Origin: Rufibacter roseolus
GTDB lineage: Bacteria > Bacteroidota > Bacteroidia > Cytophagales > Hymenobacteraceae
Length of the DNA stretch: 64,000 bases
NCBI RefSeq assembly: GCF_017916365.1
Contig: NZ_JAFMSU010000002.1
Coordinates: forward strand, 124,001 to 188,000
Direction of reading: 5' to 3'
Part shown: piece by piece, positions 16,212 to 26,350 of the stretch
Numbering within the stretch: position 1 is the stretch's first letter
Layout: each line of letters begins with the position of its first letter
Program-made: the position numbers and the translations under genes
The notes under the pieces: model-generated
Databases searched by the model: none
What the model saw: only the letters and a program-made list of their open reading frames with translations
Told to the model about the DNA's origin: nothing

Positions 16212-17543
16212 TTAAGGTTGTTGACTCTTATTGACATCATCCACCCAGCCATCATTCCATAAGAGCCTTATGGCACTAATGCTACCACCTGAATCTCTGA
16301 TAAATTCTACCTGGCTTTCATTGTCTACCTTAAAGAGACTTTCACTGATTGGTACCAGCAAGTCCATTTTATCTTTCTGATGCAGGTTTCTGCACCAAAG
16401 CTGGCCTTTTTCTACGGTAAATTGAAACTCTTCAAAGGTGCCGGTATACTGGGCAAGTGTCTTCTCAGGTAATGCCAGCTTCCTGGTTTTTGCCTGTAGG
16501 TCGTTCAGTAACCACTGGAATTTTCGTTTCTCAGCAGCTTCATTGGTACTACTCAGCAACTTGATTAAAATCAACTCCTGGGCTTTCAGGAAGGCACTGT
16601 CCTCAGGGATTGCAACGTTGGGAACAACCCCAATTCCTTCCCAATCTGTTTTCGTTTCTACATGCTCTAGCCGCGAGAAGGGGATAAACCCCACAAAGCC
16701 GTTTCCTAGGGCAAAGCTTCTGGTGGCATGGGCACCGCCCCGGGTGGTATCTCCTACAACTACAGCCTTTTTCAGGTGTTTCAGGTGATAGGCAAGGCCT
16801 TCGGCGGCAGAATAGGTTCTTTTGCTGGTCAGTATGTAGATTGGCATCTCAAGGTGAAAAGCATCCGGGCTTTCTGGCTTACTACCCACCCATTCTTCGG
16901 TCCAGCTATTGGTGATTCTATTGAAGGTTTTTCCGGCCAGTTGGGGTTGGCTGAAAAAGTATCGGGCTATCACCTGACCCATTTCTGGCCTACCTCCCAT
17001 GTTGTTGCGCAGGTCCAGGATAAGCGCATCTGCATTGGCTACAAACTGCATGGCGGCTTGCACGGTTTTCTTTGACAGATCATTGAGGTCCGCAAAGTTG
17101 TTGAACACCAGGTATCCGATGTTCCCGGGCAGGACCTCGGCTTTTTTGAAGTAAAAGTTCTGCTTTTTGTCTTTCTCCGCGTCCTTTTGGTCTGGTTGGG
17201 AGGTGGCTACAAACTTCCGGATTCTTTTCTCCAGTTCAGGGTCATATCTTACTACCAGATGTTTGTCATGGTGATGCGCTCTTAAATCCCTGGTGAGGGC
17301 ATTCGCCAGTTGAGGGTTGTCAGGCAGGTGGTCATATTCACCCTTTTTCAGCTTCTTTTGGATGCCTTTACTCATTTCATTGGCCTTCTCAGGGTACACG
17401 TAAACCCGCTTCAGAACACTGCTAAGGCTATCCACTACTTGCCTCCTGACAGTTCTATCCATTTTAGCGGCCTCCTGGGCAGTGGAAGGCCAGGAAAGTA
17501 AAACCCATAGCAAACCTGTGAGCACGGTTGATTTAAAGTTCAT
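16212..17543 (-). CDS. secreted S41 family peptidase
   Basis: 443 residues from the ATG at 17543, where MNFKSTVLTGLLWVLLSWPS begins a signal peptide; a more distal in-frame start gives no signal. A helical N-terminal domain (DSLSSVLKRVYVYPEKA) is followed by the tail-specific protease core: IGYLVFNNF, ALILDLRNNMGGRPEMGQVI, PIYILTSKRTYSAAEGLAYH with the nucleophile Ser in TYSAAE, VVGDTTRGGAHA, and GIGVVPNVAIP. No PDZ domain, so it is nearer the IRBP-like members than CtpA. It is divergent from a membrane-bound winged-helix regulator, with 143 bp between starts. Confidence 0.88.
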   Translation of the reverse strand: MNFKSTVLTGLLWVLLSWPSTAQEAAKMDRTVRRQVVDSLSSVLKRVYVYPEKANEMSKGIQKKLKKGEYDHLPDNPQLANALTRDLRAHHHDKHLVVRYDPELEKRIRKFVATSQPDQKDAEKDKKQNFYFKKAEVLPGNIGYLVFNNFADLNDLSKKTVQAAMQFVANADALILDLRNNMGGRPEMGQVIARYFFSQPQLAGKTFNRITNSWTEEWVGSKPESPDAFHLEMPIYILTSKRTYSAAEGLAYHLKHLKKAVVVGDTTRGGAHATRSFALGNGFVGFIPFSRLEHVETKTDWEGIGVVPNVAIPEDSAFLKAQELILIKLLSSTNEAAEKRKFQWLLNDLQAKTRKLALPEKTLAQYTGTFEEFQFTVEKGQLWCRNLHQKDKMDLLVPISESLFKVDNESQVEFIRDSGGSISAIRLLWNDGWVDDVNKSQQP

Positions 17544-17686
17544 AAGGATTTTTGTTGAGGTTAACAGTGGCCGTAAACATAAAGCAACATGCCCCTTCAC
17601 AGGCTTTAGAATTTCTTAAGCTATCCTGTAGATTTCACCATGGCTGGTCATCAATAACTTGTATATTTAGCTTAGGAGACATTTTT

Positions 17687-18409
17687 ATGGAACAGAAAGA
17701 CTTTCTTCTACAAGGCAGATATCTGGTGCGGCCCAACATTAATTCCGTTTCAGACACCTTTTCGCAAAATGAGGTGCGAATTGAACCCAGGCTGATGAAG
17801 ATTTTATGTATGCTGGCCAGCCATGCGAACCAGTTAGTGACCAGGGAACAGCTGGTGAAAGAGGTATGGGATAATTACGGGGGAGGCGAGGAGGGGCTGA
17901 CCTACGCCATCTCCTCCTTGAGAAAATTGCTCCATGACACCTCCAAGGAGCTGATAGAGACTATTCCTAAGAAAGGGTATATGCTTCATGCCCAAATCCA
18001 GGAGGCTGGTCAGCAGGAGCAGGTTACAAAAACAGAAAGGAAAGCAAGGCCCTTAAAGCCTGTGTTATATGGCTTGGTTTGCCTGGTGCTGGTCATGGGT
18101 ATATACCTAGTGAGGGCGCTACCTTCAAAAGAAAGTGCTGCAAAAGAGGAGCAAATGGCCCAGGGTAAACTGATGGAGGTACCATTTGCAGCGGTGAACA
18201 GGCCAATAGAGGAGACTCCTTACAACACCATCACCACCCTTGGAAATGATAGTACCCGGTATAAACTGAAAGTGGAGGGTGACCGCCGGCCTGAGTTTTA
18301 CATCAATGGCAGACTGCTTACTCCAGAGGAGATGGAAGGCCATCTAGATCTTATTCATCACCTCCGTAAAGAGTTAAAAAGGAGAAACGCTATTGGATTG
18401 AAAAACTAA
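17687..18409 (+). CDS. membrane-anchored winged-helix transcriptional regulator (ToxR/CadC-like)
   Basis: 240 residues from the ATG at 17687, 12 bases after GGAG. The N-terminal OmpR/PhoB-type DNA-binding domain spans about 10-105: FSQNEVRIEPRLMKILCMLA, LVTREQLVKEVW, then LTYAISSLRKLL as the recognition helix and IETIPKKGYML as the wing. A single transmembrane helix follows (about 125-142, PVLYGLVCLVLVMGIYLV), then about 100 extracytoplasmic residues without a known domain. This is a one-component sensor with its DNA-binding domain inside the cell and its sensor outside. Its likely target is the divergent S41 peptidase gene. There is no receiver domain. Confidence 0.85.
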   Translation: MEQKDFLLQGRYLVRPNINSVSDTFSQNEVRIEPRLMKILCMLASHANQLVTREQLVKEVWDNYGGGEEGLTYAISSLRKLLHDTSKELIETIPKKGYMLHAQIQEAGQQEQVTKTERKARPLKPVLYGLVCLVLVMGIYLVRALPSKESAAKEEQMAQGKLMEVPFAAVNRPIEETPYNTITTLGNDSTRYKLKVEGDRRPEFYINGRLLTPEEMEGHLDLIHHLRKELKRRNAIGLKN

Positions 18410-18452
18410 GTAAAGCTGAAAGCCCGGTTTTCCGGGCTTTCAGCTTTACTTA
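18407..18452. terminator. perfect hairpin at the end of the winged-helix gene
   Basis: 21-bp perfect arms (18407-18427 and 18432-18452) around TTTT. The left arm contains the stop codon. There is no clear T-run after it, so it may act as a stability element. The remaining gap to 18690 has no supported gene; TTCCTTTG at 18656-18663 is one mismatch from a -7 box for the kinase gene. Confidence 0.65.
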
Positions 18453-18690
18453 AGCTTATGAAGTTTTGTCTCCTTTTCTTCTAGGACACTTCAGTATTTG
18501 CACCAGAACTCCTTTACATAAGTCTCACATAGCAATTGATTTGAGAAAGGGAGAGAAACGGAAGATGGTTTCTAAAGGTAATTTACCGTGTTTCCCTCCT
18601 AAAATACCGTATTTGTTCATCAACCAGCGGAGGAATAACGCTATAAAGAATTATGTTCCTTTGTATATGTAATAAGTTCCAGACTTGAAT

Positions 18691-21600
18691 ATGAAGCCTG
18701 CCACTTTAGTGCCATTGGAAGTGTTGAAAGCGTTTGAGACCGTGCCAGACCTCTACCTGGTGCTGTCTCCGGAGTTGGAGGTACTAACGGCCTCAGATGC
18801 CTTTTTGTGGGCTTCAAGGTCTGGGCGGGAAGAGTGGATGGGCAAAAACCTGTTCGGGGGAGCCTTGCCTGGCAACCTGGAGCAGCATGTTTTTTCCCCC
18901 GCAAAAGTGGAAGATGCCTTCCGGCAGGTACTCTCCGGCAAAAAGCCGCACCAACTGTCCCTGCACCTCCACAGCGAATTCCCCTGCACCAACGGTACCA
19001 GTAAACCAGGGCAAAAGTTCCTGCGCCTGCACTTAACCCCCGGCTTCAACGGCCAGCAGGAACTCCAGTACCTGCTGGTAAAGGTGGAGGACCAGACCGA
19101 ACTGACTCTGTGCCGGGAAACGGTGCAGGCCATCACCTGTGACACCACCCAGCTCAAAAAGGCCGGAGAAGAACTAAAGCAGAACCAGCAATTGCTGCAG
19201 GCCACCCTGGACAGCTCCCTGGACATGATCCAGGTGTTTGAAGCCGTACGGGATGAAAGCGGCGAGATCATTGACTTCAGGTGGGTATTGAACAACCATA
19301 CCTCTGAGAAATGGTACGGCAACGTCATCGGGCAGAGCCTACTGCAATCAAACCCCGGGGTGCGGGAAGAAGGGATTTTTGACACCTTCAAACGCGTGGT
19401 GGAAACCTGCCGGCCCGAGCAGTCTGAGCGGCACTATGTGCACGAGCAGTTTAACGGCTGGTTTTTCCAATCTGTGGTGAAACTGAACGACGGGGTGGCC
19501 ACCACCACAACTGACATCAGCGAGCAGAAGAAAGCGGATAAACAAATAAAGATAGCCAAAGAGAACCTGCAGGCCGCGCTAGACAGCTCCCTTTACGTTA
19601 TCCAGGCCTTTGAGGCGGTGAGAAATGAAAGCGGCGAAATAGTGGACTTCACCTGGATTTTCACCAATAATGCATGGAATGAGCTTTATGGGGAAATGAT
19701 TGGCAAAAGCCTGTTGCAACAGAACCCCGCGGTTGTAGAAACAGGCTTGTTTGAAAAATTTGTGCAGGTAACAGAAACCGGCATTCCCGTAGACCACGAG
19801 CAATTTTACTCGCATGAACAGTTTCAGGACCAATGGTTTCATCAAACCCTGGTCAAGATGGGCGATGGCTTTGTGATGAACACAGAAGATATTACCCAAC
19901 GCAAAAAAGCCGAAGAGGAAATTAATCGTCTGAAAGATGAAATAGCGCAAAAAGCAACCGATAAATACAAGGCACTTTTTGATTCCATAGATGAAGGGTT
20001 TGCCATACAGGAGGTGGTTACAGATGAAAATGGAAACGTTACTGATGTGATTTACCTTGAGGTTAACAAAGCTTTCGAACAGATCTCCGGAATGAAGGAT
20101 GTGCCTGGCAAGAAGGCAAGTGAATTGCTTCCCCATCTCGAACAACACTGGCTCGATACCCAGACACATGTTTATAAGACAGGCAAGCCCATACGTGGCG
20201 AAAATTATTCAGTAGACCTGGGTCGCTGGATTACATATCAATTTTCACGGATAGGCGAGGCAGGCAGTCCGCTTGTTGGTGTCGTTTTCAATGACATCAC
20301 GGATCGCAAACAGCGTGAGCAACAGCAAGACTACCTGCTCCGGCTGAATGATGCATTGCGCCCCATTGCTGATCCGAAAGAAGTTCAACGGGTCGCAATG
20401 CAGGTTTTAGGAGAGCACTTAAATGTAGACCGGGCTATATATGCTGAGATAAACATTGAGGAAGACTGGTTTGAAACAACAGATAATTATACAAGCAAGT
20501 CCGTTCAAAAGGTAATTGGTCGTTTTCCTTTTACTGCATTTGGGCCTCCCGGCGAAAAACTCAAAAAAGGTGAAAGCCTCATCATACATGATGTAACTGA
20601 TGAGGTGGATGATGATTCAAAAAAGGCGTTTTATTCCATTAATGTGCATGCGGTTGTTGCAGTACCGCTTATTAAGCAGGGGAAGTTAGTAGCAGATCTC
20701 TCTGTTCACCAAACAACGCCCCGTCATTGGCTTGACCATGAAATCGCCCTCATACAGGAAACGGCTGAACGTACTTGGGCCGCAGTAGAAAGAGTGAACG
20801 CAGAAGCAGCGTTGCGCGAAAGCGAAGAAAAATACCGGACGCTGTTTGAAACAATCGAAGAAGCCTTTTGCATCATGGAATTGGTGCGAAATGAACAGGG
20901 CGATGTGGTAGATGTTATTTACAGGGAAGTAAACAAGGCTTTCGAACGCCACACCGGTCTTACCAATGTAGTAGGAAAAAGGTCCACCGAAACCATTCCA
21001 AACCAGGATCCTAATCGCTTCAAATTCTACCAGCGCCTTAGCGAAACAGGTGAAACAAGGCTGGATGAAGTGTATATAAATGACGTCAACAGGTGGTTGC
21101 GTCTTTATCGTATGCGCCTTGGCAGGCCAGAAAGCAATTTAATTGCAGCGGTGTTTGAAGATATTACCGAACGCAAACGCCGCGAACAACAACAGGAGTT
21201 TCTGCTACAGTTCTCAGATAATCTTCGTGCAGAACGAACAGCAGATGCAGTGGCTAATAGAGCGCTCCAAATGCTTATTGAATATTTGCGGCTTGATCGC
21301 AGCTATATCGTTTCTTATTATTTAGATAAGAACATCGCTTTACTTGATTACCAGATTGGCAATGAAACGGTGCCACCTTTGCCGGATACATTTGACCTTT
21401 CTCATTATCCTGAGGCTTACAAAGCGGTATTAGATCAGACCCTTGTGATAGAAGATGACTTTGAAAGACAAGGCTTATCAGAAAACGAAAAGCAAAACAG
21501 TGCCACGTTAGGAATGCGTGCAATGGTGGCTGCAACGGTACGTAAAAGGGAGAATAAGCCGCTTTGGTCAATGGTGGCTATCAACTCAAAGCCTCGGCAT

Positions 21601-24408
21601 TGGACACCAGATGAAGTGCGGTTGGTTGAAGAAGTAGCAGAACGTACCTGGGCTGCAGTAGAAAGAGCCAAAGCAGAAGAAGCGTTACATAAAAGCGAAG
21701 AAAAATACCGCAGCTTGTTTGAATCTATTGACGAAGGCTTTGCTATACAGGAAGTGTTAACAGAGCAAGGTGGAAATGTAGTTGATTTAATTTACCGTGA
21801 AGTAAACGAGGCTTTTGAGCAACACACGGGAATGAAAAATGCACTTGGCAAAAAAGCCAGTGAACTAGTTCCCCATCTTGAACAGCACTGGCTACATGCC
21901 TTAACCCAGGTTTACAAAACAGGTAAGCCGTTACGTAGTGAAAACTATGCAGCAGATTTAAATCGTTGGATTACGTATCAATATTCACGTATCGGCGGGG
22001 AAGGCAGCCGGCTTATTGCTGCAGTCTTCAATGACATCACCCAACGCAAGCAACAAGAGCAACAACAGGCTTTTTTGCTCAGGCTCAGCGATGCGCTGCG
22101 GGCCTTACCTGATGCGGCGTCCATCAAAGACCTGGCCGTCAGAATGCTTGCCGGGCACTTGCGCCTGGACCGCTGCTATATCAGCGAGGTCTTCGAGCAG
22201 AAAGGAATCTCCACCGTCGGCCCGGAGCATATTCGACTGGATCTTTCTCCCATGTCGGGCGTCTTTCAACTGTCGGATTATCCCGAGACGATGCGCCAGC
22301 TCGTGACGCACCCTATGGTCATTGAGGACGTGACCCACGATCCAAGCTTCTCTGACTCCGAGAAAGAACTGCTGGCCGGGTTAAAGCTGCGTGCCCTGAT
22401 GGTCGTTCCGCTCCGGAAGGGAGAGAGCCAGGTCATTTGGGCGCTCGCGGCCGCCATGGCCACGCCACGCTTCTGGACCTACCATGAGCGTATGCTGCTG
22501 GAGGAAACGGTTGAGCGCACCTGGGCGGCCGTGGAGAGAGCCGAGGCGGAAAGGGCCTTGGCCGACTCAGAGGAGCAGTTCCGCAGAGCCATAGAGGATG
22601 CCCCCATCCCGGTGATCATGCACGCCGAGGACGGGGAGGTGTTGCAGATAAGCCACTCCTGGACCGAGCTGACCGGCTACCGGCAGGAGGAGGTTCCCAC
22701 CTTTGACCACTGGCTCACCCAGGCCTACGGCGAAGGGGCTGAGAAAGTACGCAGCCACATGCAGCACCTGTTCACGGGCCACCGGCGCACCGTAGACATA
22801 GATTTCCCGGTCCGCACCCTGCGCGGCGAGGTGCGTCACTGGAGTTTCAGCGCCTCCTCGCCGGGTACGCTCAAAGACGGGCGCCGCTTCATTGTGGGCA
22901 TGGCCGTGGACATCACCGAGCGCCGCAGGGCCGAGGAGCAGCTGCAGGAGTTCAACGCCCAGTTGGAGTGGCAGGTAACCGAGCGCACCAAGGCCCTGCA
23001 AGAAAGCAAAGAACTGCTGGAAGCCTCCGCCAATACCTCCCCGCTGGGCATGGTAGTGGTGAAAAGCATTCGCAACGCCTCCGGCAAGCTCATTGACTTT
23101 GAGTACGTGTGGCTCAACGCCGTGAGCCGGGAGATGGCGGGCGAGGACGTGACCGGGCTCCGGATGCTGCAATTGTATCCGCATATAAAAGAAATTGGCC
23201 TGTTTGATGCCTATGTGAAAGCCGTGGACCAGAACGGCAGGGTAGACTTTGAAGAAAACTTCTCTTTAAGTCAGCGTTGGTTCCGGTGGCTGGCCGTTAA
23301 ACTAGACGATGGGTTGTTCATCTCTGTGGAAGACATCACCGAAAGGAAGAATGCCGAGAAGACCGTGGCGGAGCACCTCACCCTGCTGCGCCAGTCAGAG
23401 GAGGTGGTCCGCATGGGCAGCTGGGAGTACAACCTGCAAACCGGCGCCTATCGGTGGTCGGACGGCATGTACCGCCTGTTTGGGCTACCCCTGGGGACCA
23501 CTGTGCACCCCGAGACCTACCTGGAGTACGTGGTGGAGGAGGATCGGGCCATGGCCCAAGAGATGGTGGAGGGCCTGCGCCAGGGCCGCGAGCCCAAGGA
23601 AGACACCTTCCGGGTAAAGGTGGGCGAGGCGGAACTGCTCCTCAAGATCAAAGGCGTTGCCCTGCGCAACGGGCAGGGCGAGGTGGAGAAGGTGCTTGGC
23701 GTGGACCTTGACCTTTCTGAGGTACACCGCCTGGAGCAGGAGAACCTTCGGATGCGGCTAGAACAGCAGAAAGCCCTGCTGCTGGCCATCTTGGAGGCGC
23801 AGGAAGAAGAGCGCCGCCGGATCTCGGAGTCACTGCACAACGGCGTGGCCCAGATCCTGTACGCCACCAAACTGAATCTGGACCGGGCCAAAGAACAAGA
23901 GGTAGAAAGCGGCAAGGAAGAAAACCAACCGCTCCAGACCGTGGAAGATCTGCTCACCGAGGCCATCAACGAGACCCGGCGGGTGTCGCATGAGCTGGTA
24001 CCTATGCTCCTGCAGGAGTTCGGGCTACAAGTGGCCCTGGAGGGCATGTGCCGCAAGTTTGAGGACAGCGCCTTATTCCTGCAGTGCAAGGTGGAGGGTC
24101 TGGAGCAAAGGCTGGAGCCCTACCTGGAGATCGCCCTGTTCCGGATGAGCCAGGAGCTGGTCAACAACATCGTGAAGCACTCCGGGGCCACGGCCGCCAC
24201 GCTGTCCATCTGCAAGGAAGGAGAGCACATTCAGCTCCAGGCCAGGGACAACGGGCGCGGCATCAAGTCCGGGAAAAGCAACGGCAAGGGCATCGGGCTT
24301 AAGTCCATCCAGGACCGGGTGAAGCTCCTAAACGGCACGCTTTCCGTTTCCACGCCAAAATCCGGAAAAGGCACCTTAATCACCATTCAGGTGCCAGTCC
24401 GCTTTTGA
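18691..24408 (+). CDS. giant multi-PAS/GAF sensor histidine kinase (HisKA_3 type)
   Basis: 1,905 residues from the ATG at 18691; no membrane helix, so cytoplasmic. About nine PAS domains (starting near 10, 168, 295, 425, 714, 1006, 1295, 1442, 1567) and three GAF domains (near 567, 850, 1140) precede the kinase. The kinase is NarL-like: EERRRISESLHNGVAQILYA with phospho-acceptor His1716, then an ATPase domain with the N-box QELVNNIVKHSG and DNGRGI. There is no fused receiver, and no response regulator gene lies beside it, so its partner is elsewhere. Bases of about 19,540-22,060 (PAS3 to PAS6) are clearly more AT-rich than both ends and consist of PAS-GAF units repeating the linker ERTWAAVERxxAEExL, so the gene looks mosaic. 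Confidence 0.9.
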   Translation: MKPATLVPLEVLKAFETVPDLYLVLSPELEVLTASDAFLWASRSGREEWMGKNLFGGALPGNLEQHVFSPAKVEDAFRQVLSGKKPHQLSLHLHSEFPCTNGTSKPGQKFLRLHLTPGFNGQQELQYLLVKVEDQTELTLCRETVQAITCDTTQLKKAGEELKQNQQLLQATLDSSLDMIQVFEAVRDESGEIIDFRWVLNNHTSEKWYGNVIGQSLLQSNPGVREEGIFDTFKRVVETCRPEQSERHYVHEQFNGWFFQSVVKLNDGVATTTTDISEQKKADKQIKIAKENLQAALDSSLYVIQAFEAVRNESGEIVDFTWIFTNNAWNELYGEMIGKSLLQQNPAVVETGLFEKFVQVTETGIPVDHEQFYSHEQFQDQWFHQTLVKMGDGFVMNTEDITQRKKAEEEINRLKDEIAQKATDKYKALFDSIDEGFAIQEVVTDENGNVTDVIYLEVNKAFEQISGMKDVPGKKASELLPHLEQHWLDTQTHVYKTGKPIRGENYSVDLGRWITYQFSRIGEAGSPLVGVVFNDITDRKQREQQQDYLLRLNDALRPIADPKEVQRVAMQVLGEHLNVDRAIYAEINIEEDWFETTDNYTSKSVQKVIGRFPFTAFGPPGEKLKKGESLIIHDVTDEVDDDSKKAFYSINVHAVVAVPLIKQGKLVADLSVHQTTPRHWLDHEIALIQETAERTWAAVERVNAEAALRESEEKYRTLFETIEEAFCIMELVRNEQGDVVDVIYREVNKAFERHTGLTNVVGKRSTETIPNQDPNRFKFYQRLSETGETRLDEVYINDVNRWLRLYRMRLGRPESNLIAAVFEDITERKRREQQQEFLLQFSDNLRAERTADAVANRALQMLIEYLRLDRSYIVSYYLDKNIALLDYQIGNETVPPLPDTFDLSHYPEAYKAVLDQTLVIEDDFERQGLSENEKQNSATLGMRAMVAATVRKRENKPLWSMVAINSKPRHWTPDEVRLVEEVAERTWAAVERAKAEEALHKSEEKYRSLFESIDEGFAIQEVLTEQGGNVVDLIYREVNEAFEQHTGMKNALGKKASELVPHLEQHWLHALTQVYKTGKPLRSENYAADLNRWITYQYSRIGGEGSRLIAAVFNDITQRKQQEQQQAFLLRLSDALRALPDAASIKDLAVRMLAGHLRLDRCYISEVFEQKGISTVGPEHIRLDLSPMSGVFQLSDYPETMRQLVTHPMVIEDVTHDPSFSDSEKELLAGLKLRALMVVPLRKGESQVIWALAAAMATPRFWTYHERMLLEETVERTWAAVERAEAERALADSEEQFRRAIEDAPIPVIMHAEDGEVLQISHSWTELTGYRQEEVPTFDHWLTQAYGEGAEKVRSHMQHLFTGHRRTVDIDFPVRTLRGEVRHWSFSASSPGTLKDGRRFIVGMAVDITERRRAEEQLQEFNAQLEWQVTERTKALQESKELLEASANTSPLGMVVVKSIRNASGKLIDFEYVWLNAVSREMAGEDVTGLRMLQLYPHIKEIGLFDAYVKAVDQNGRVDFEENFSLSQRWFRWLAVKLDDGLFISVEDITERKNAEKTVAEHLTLLRQSEEVVRMGSWEYNLQTGAYRWSDGMYRLFGLPLGTTVHPETYLEYVVEEDRAMAQEMVEGLRQGREPKEDTFRVKVGEAELLLKIKGVALRNGQGEVEKVLGVDLDLSEVHRLEQENLRMRLEQQKALLLAILEAQEEERRRISESLHNGVAQILYATKLNLDRAKEQEVESGKEENQPLQTVEDLLTEAINETRRVSHELVPMLLQEFGLQVALEGMCRKFEDSALFLQCKVEGLEQRLEPYLEIALFRMSQELVNNIVKHSGATAATLSICKEGEHIQLQARDNGRGIKSGKSNGKGIGLKSIQDRVKLLNGTLSVSTPKSGKGTLITIQVPVRF

Positions 24409-24720
24409 GGTGTTTTCAGAAAAACGGAGGGAAATTGTTTGCTACTCCAGGCTTATCCTTTGTCTGTTGTAAACCAGCGTCTGCGTTTTAAGCGAACTAT
24501 AAATTTTATTATTTGAGGCATGGGGTTTTCCTGAAAGCAAACAGGATTAGGAAGGGTCAGTTAACTCCCCTTTGCAAGTCCGCAGATGAAGATGACCAAC
24601 TTTAAGTGGGAATGAGCCTCCTAAAAAACTATCGGACTTATGTTACGCAAGCGTTAAAGGCGGGAGCCAGATTTAACAATGGGTTAAAAGTGAACTAATG
24701 AAGGGGTAACAACAGGAAAA

Positions 24721-24728
24721 TACTTTTG
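24721..24728 (+). promoter_or_regulatory. -7 box TACTTTTG for the PhoX-like gene
   Basis: An exact TAnnTTTG match ending 23 bases before the ATG at 24752. No clear TTG is seen at the expected upstream distance. The rest of the gap 24409-24720 holds nothing else recognisable. Confidence 0.5.
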
Positions 24729-24751
24729 AGGTATAAACTCAACCCCTAGCC

Positions 24752-26254
24752 ATGAAACCTTTTGTTACCAGAAAATCAGCCTTTGCGGTGGGCCTAACCG
24801 CTCTCTTCTTTTTAAGCGCCTGCCAGGACGATGACTCCTCTGGGGAGACTACTCCGGTTTCACCAGCGTTGGAGATCAAGAACCAGTCTGTGACGCCCTC
24901 GCTAGTGAAGTTGCTGTCTGGGTTTGAGGGCGTGAAAATCAATACCCTCATCAGCAGCGATGACAAACTGGAGGGTTCTCCCTCCTTTATCTACGGTGCC
25001 CAGCCAGATGGCTCCGGCCTGCTGAAGAACCCCGATGGCGAAGGCTACGTCATGATCACGAACCATGAGATCCTGCAGTCTGTGTCACGGGTGTACCTGG
25101 ACAAAAACCTGAAGCCCACCAAAGGGGAGTACATCGTGGACGGTGCGGGCGGACGCTGGAGGCTTTGCTCGGCCACCTTGGCCACCCCGGAAGAGCATGG
25201 CTTCGGTCCCACGTTCCTGACTGCGGGCGAGAGCGGAATTGAGTCCATGATCCATGCCATCAACCCCTTCGGGTCCACCAATGACAAGAGCAACCCCAAC
25301 CGGGTTTTGCCGGCCCTTGGCAAATGCAGCGCAGAAAACGCAGTTCCGCTTCCCAAGACCGCTTATCCGGGGAAAACGGCCATCTTCATAGGGGAAGACG
25401 AAAGCAATGCGGCCAACAGCCTGGGCCAGGTGAATCTCTACCTCTCTAACACCACCGGCGACTTACAGAACGGTAAACTGTACATGCTGCGCCGGACAAA
25501 CAAGAACACCGTGGAAACCGATATGCAGGTAAACACGGCTTATGACGTGGAATTTGTTGAGTACAAAGACGTGGCCACCAGCACCGGTGCGCAACTAGTA
25601 GCCCAAACCGTGGAGCAGGGCGCCCTGCAGTTTGCCCGCGTAGAAGACCTGGACTACGGCAAAGGCACCGCCAACGCCAACAGAACCCTTTACTTTACTT
25701 CCACGGGCGTGAGCCAAGGAGACAAGATCACGCCGGTGACAGGCCTCACCATGTGGGGACGGGTGTACAAGCTTGAACTGGATGCCAATAACCCACTAGC
25801 CGGTAAACTCACCCCGTTGATTGACGGCTCGGTAGACCCGGGCAACAGCATTGTGAACCCAGACAACATCTGCGTGACGGATAACTTTGTGTACATCCAG
25901 GAAGACGGAGACTCTTATTATAAGAACAACAAGCATGACGGCCGTATCTGGCAATACAGCATCTCCACCAAACAGATCAAGCCCATGCTGGAGATGGACC
26001 ACCGCAGATCAGACCCCACCTTCAACGCCAAATACAACCCCGGCAATGATACCCGCCTGAGCTCCTGGGAGTACGGCGCCATGTATGATATCTCCAGCCT
26101 GGTGGGCGTGCCCGGCACGTTTGTAGTGAACATTCACCCCCATACCTGGACCAGCGATAGCTTCCTGCCCGGCGGCAAAGGAGCCGATGGCAGCGGCGTC
26201 ATCAACAACAAAGAAGGCGGCCAGACCGTGATCCTCACTGGGGTAGCCCGCTAG
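24752..26254 (+). CDS. PhoX-like (DUF839) lipoprotein
   Basis: 500 residues. The lipobox FLSAC puts the lipidated Cys near residue 24, followed by DDDSS, so surface or periplasmic anchoring is likely. The body resembles the PhoX beta-propeller: GYVMITNHE near residue 100, TAIFIGEDES, FARVEDLDYGKGT, NPDNICVTDNFVYIQEDGD and WQYSIST. PhoX enzymes are calcium- and iron-dependent phosphatases, but the full set of metal ligands cannot be checked by eye, so phosphatase activity is not certain. A terminator follows. The haem peroxidase gene downstream may be a separate unit. Confidence 0.75.
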   Translation: MKPFVTRKSAFAVGLTALFFLSACQDDDSSGETTPVSPALEIKNQSVTPSLVKLLSGFEGVKINTLISSDDKLEGSPSFIYGAQPDGSGLLKNPDGEGYVMITNHEILQSVSRVYLDKNLKPTKGEYIVDGAGGRWRLCSATLATPEEHGFGPTFLTAGESGIESMIHAINPFGSTNDKSNPNRVLPALGKCSAENAVPLPKTAYPGKTAIFIGEDESNAANSLGQVNLYLSNTTGDLQNGKLYMLRRTNKNTVETDMQVNTAYDVEFVEYKDVATSTGAQLVAQTVEQGALQFARVEDLDYGKGTANANRTLYFTSTGVSQGDKITPVTGLTMWGRVYKLELDANNPLAGKLTPLIDGSVDPGNSIVNPDNICVTDNFVYIQEDGDSYYKNNKHDGRIWQYSISTKQIKPMLEMDHRRSDPTFNAKYNPGNDTRLSSWEYGAMYDISSLVGVPGTFVVNIHPHTWTSDSFLPGGKGADGSGVINNKEGGQTVILTGVAR

Positions 26255-26299
26255 AAAACCAGCTTTAAATCTTCCATACACCATCGTCTGTCATGTCGC

Positions 26300-26329
26300 A
26301 AAAGCCTTCCGATTTTCGGTAAGGCTTTT
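26300..26329 (+). terminator. terminator after the PhoX-like gene
   Basis: AAAAGCCTT (26300-26308) pairs with AAGGCTTTT (26321-26329), with an additional CCGA/TCGG inside. Confidence 0.7.
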
Positions 26330-26350
26330 GTCTTTCACCTGTTCAAGCCC

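Noticed and set aside
18466-18672. 68-codon plus-strand open frame before the kinase gene
   Set aside because: Low-complexity Lys/Asn-rich translation with no domain or start signal; likely noise in the intergenic gap.
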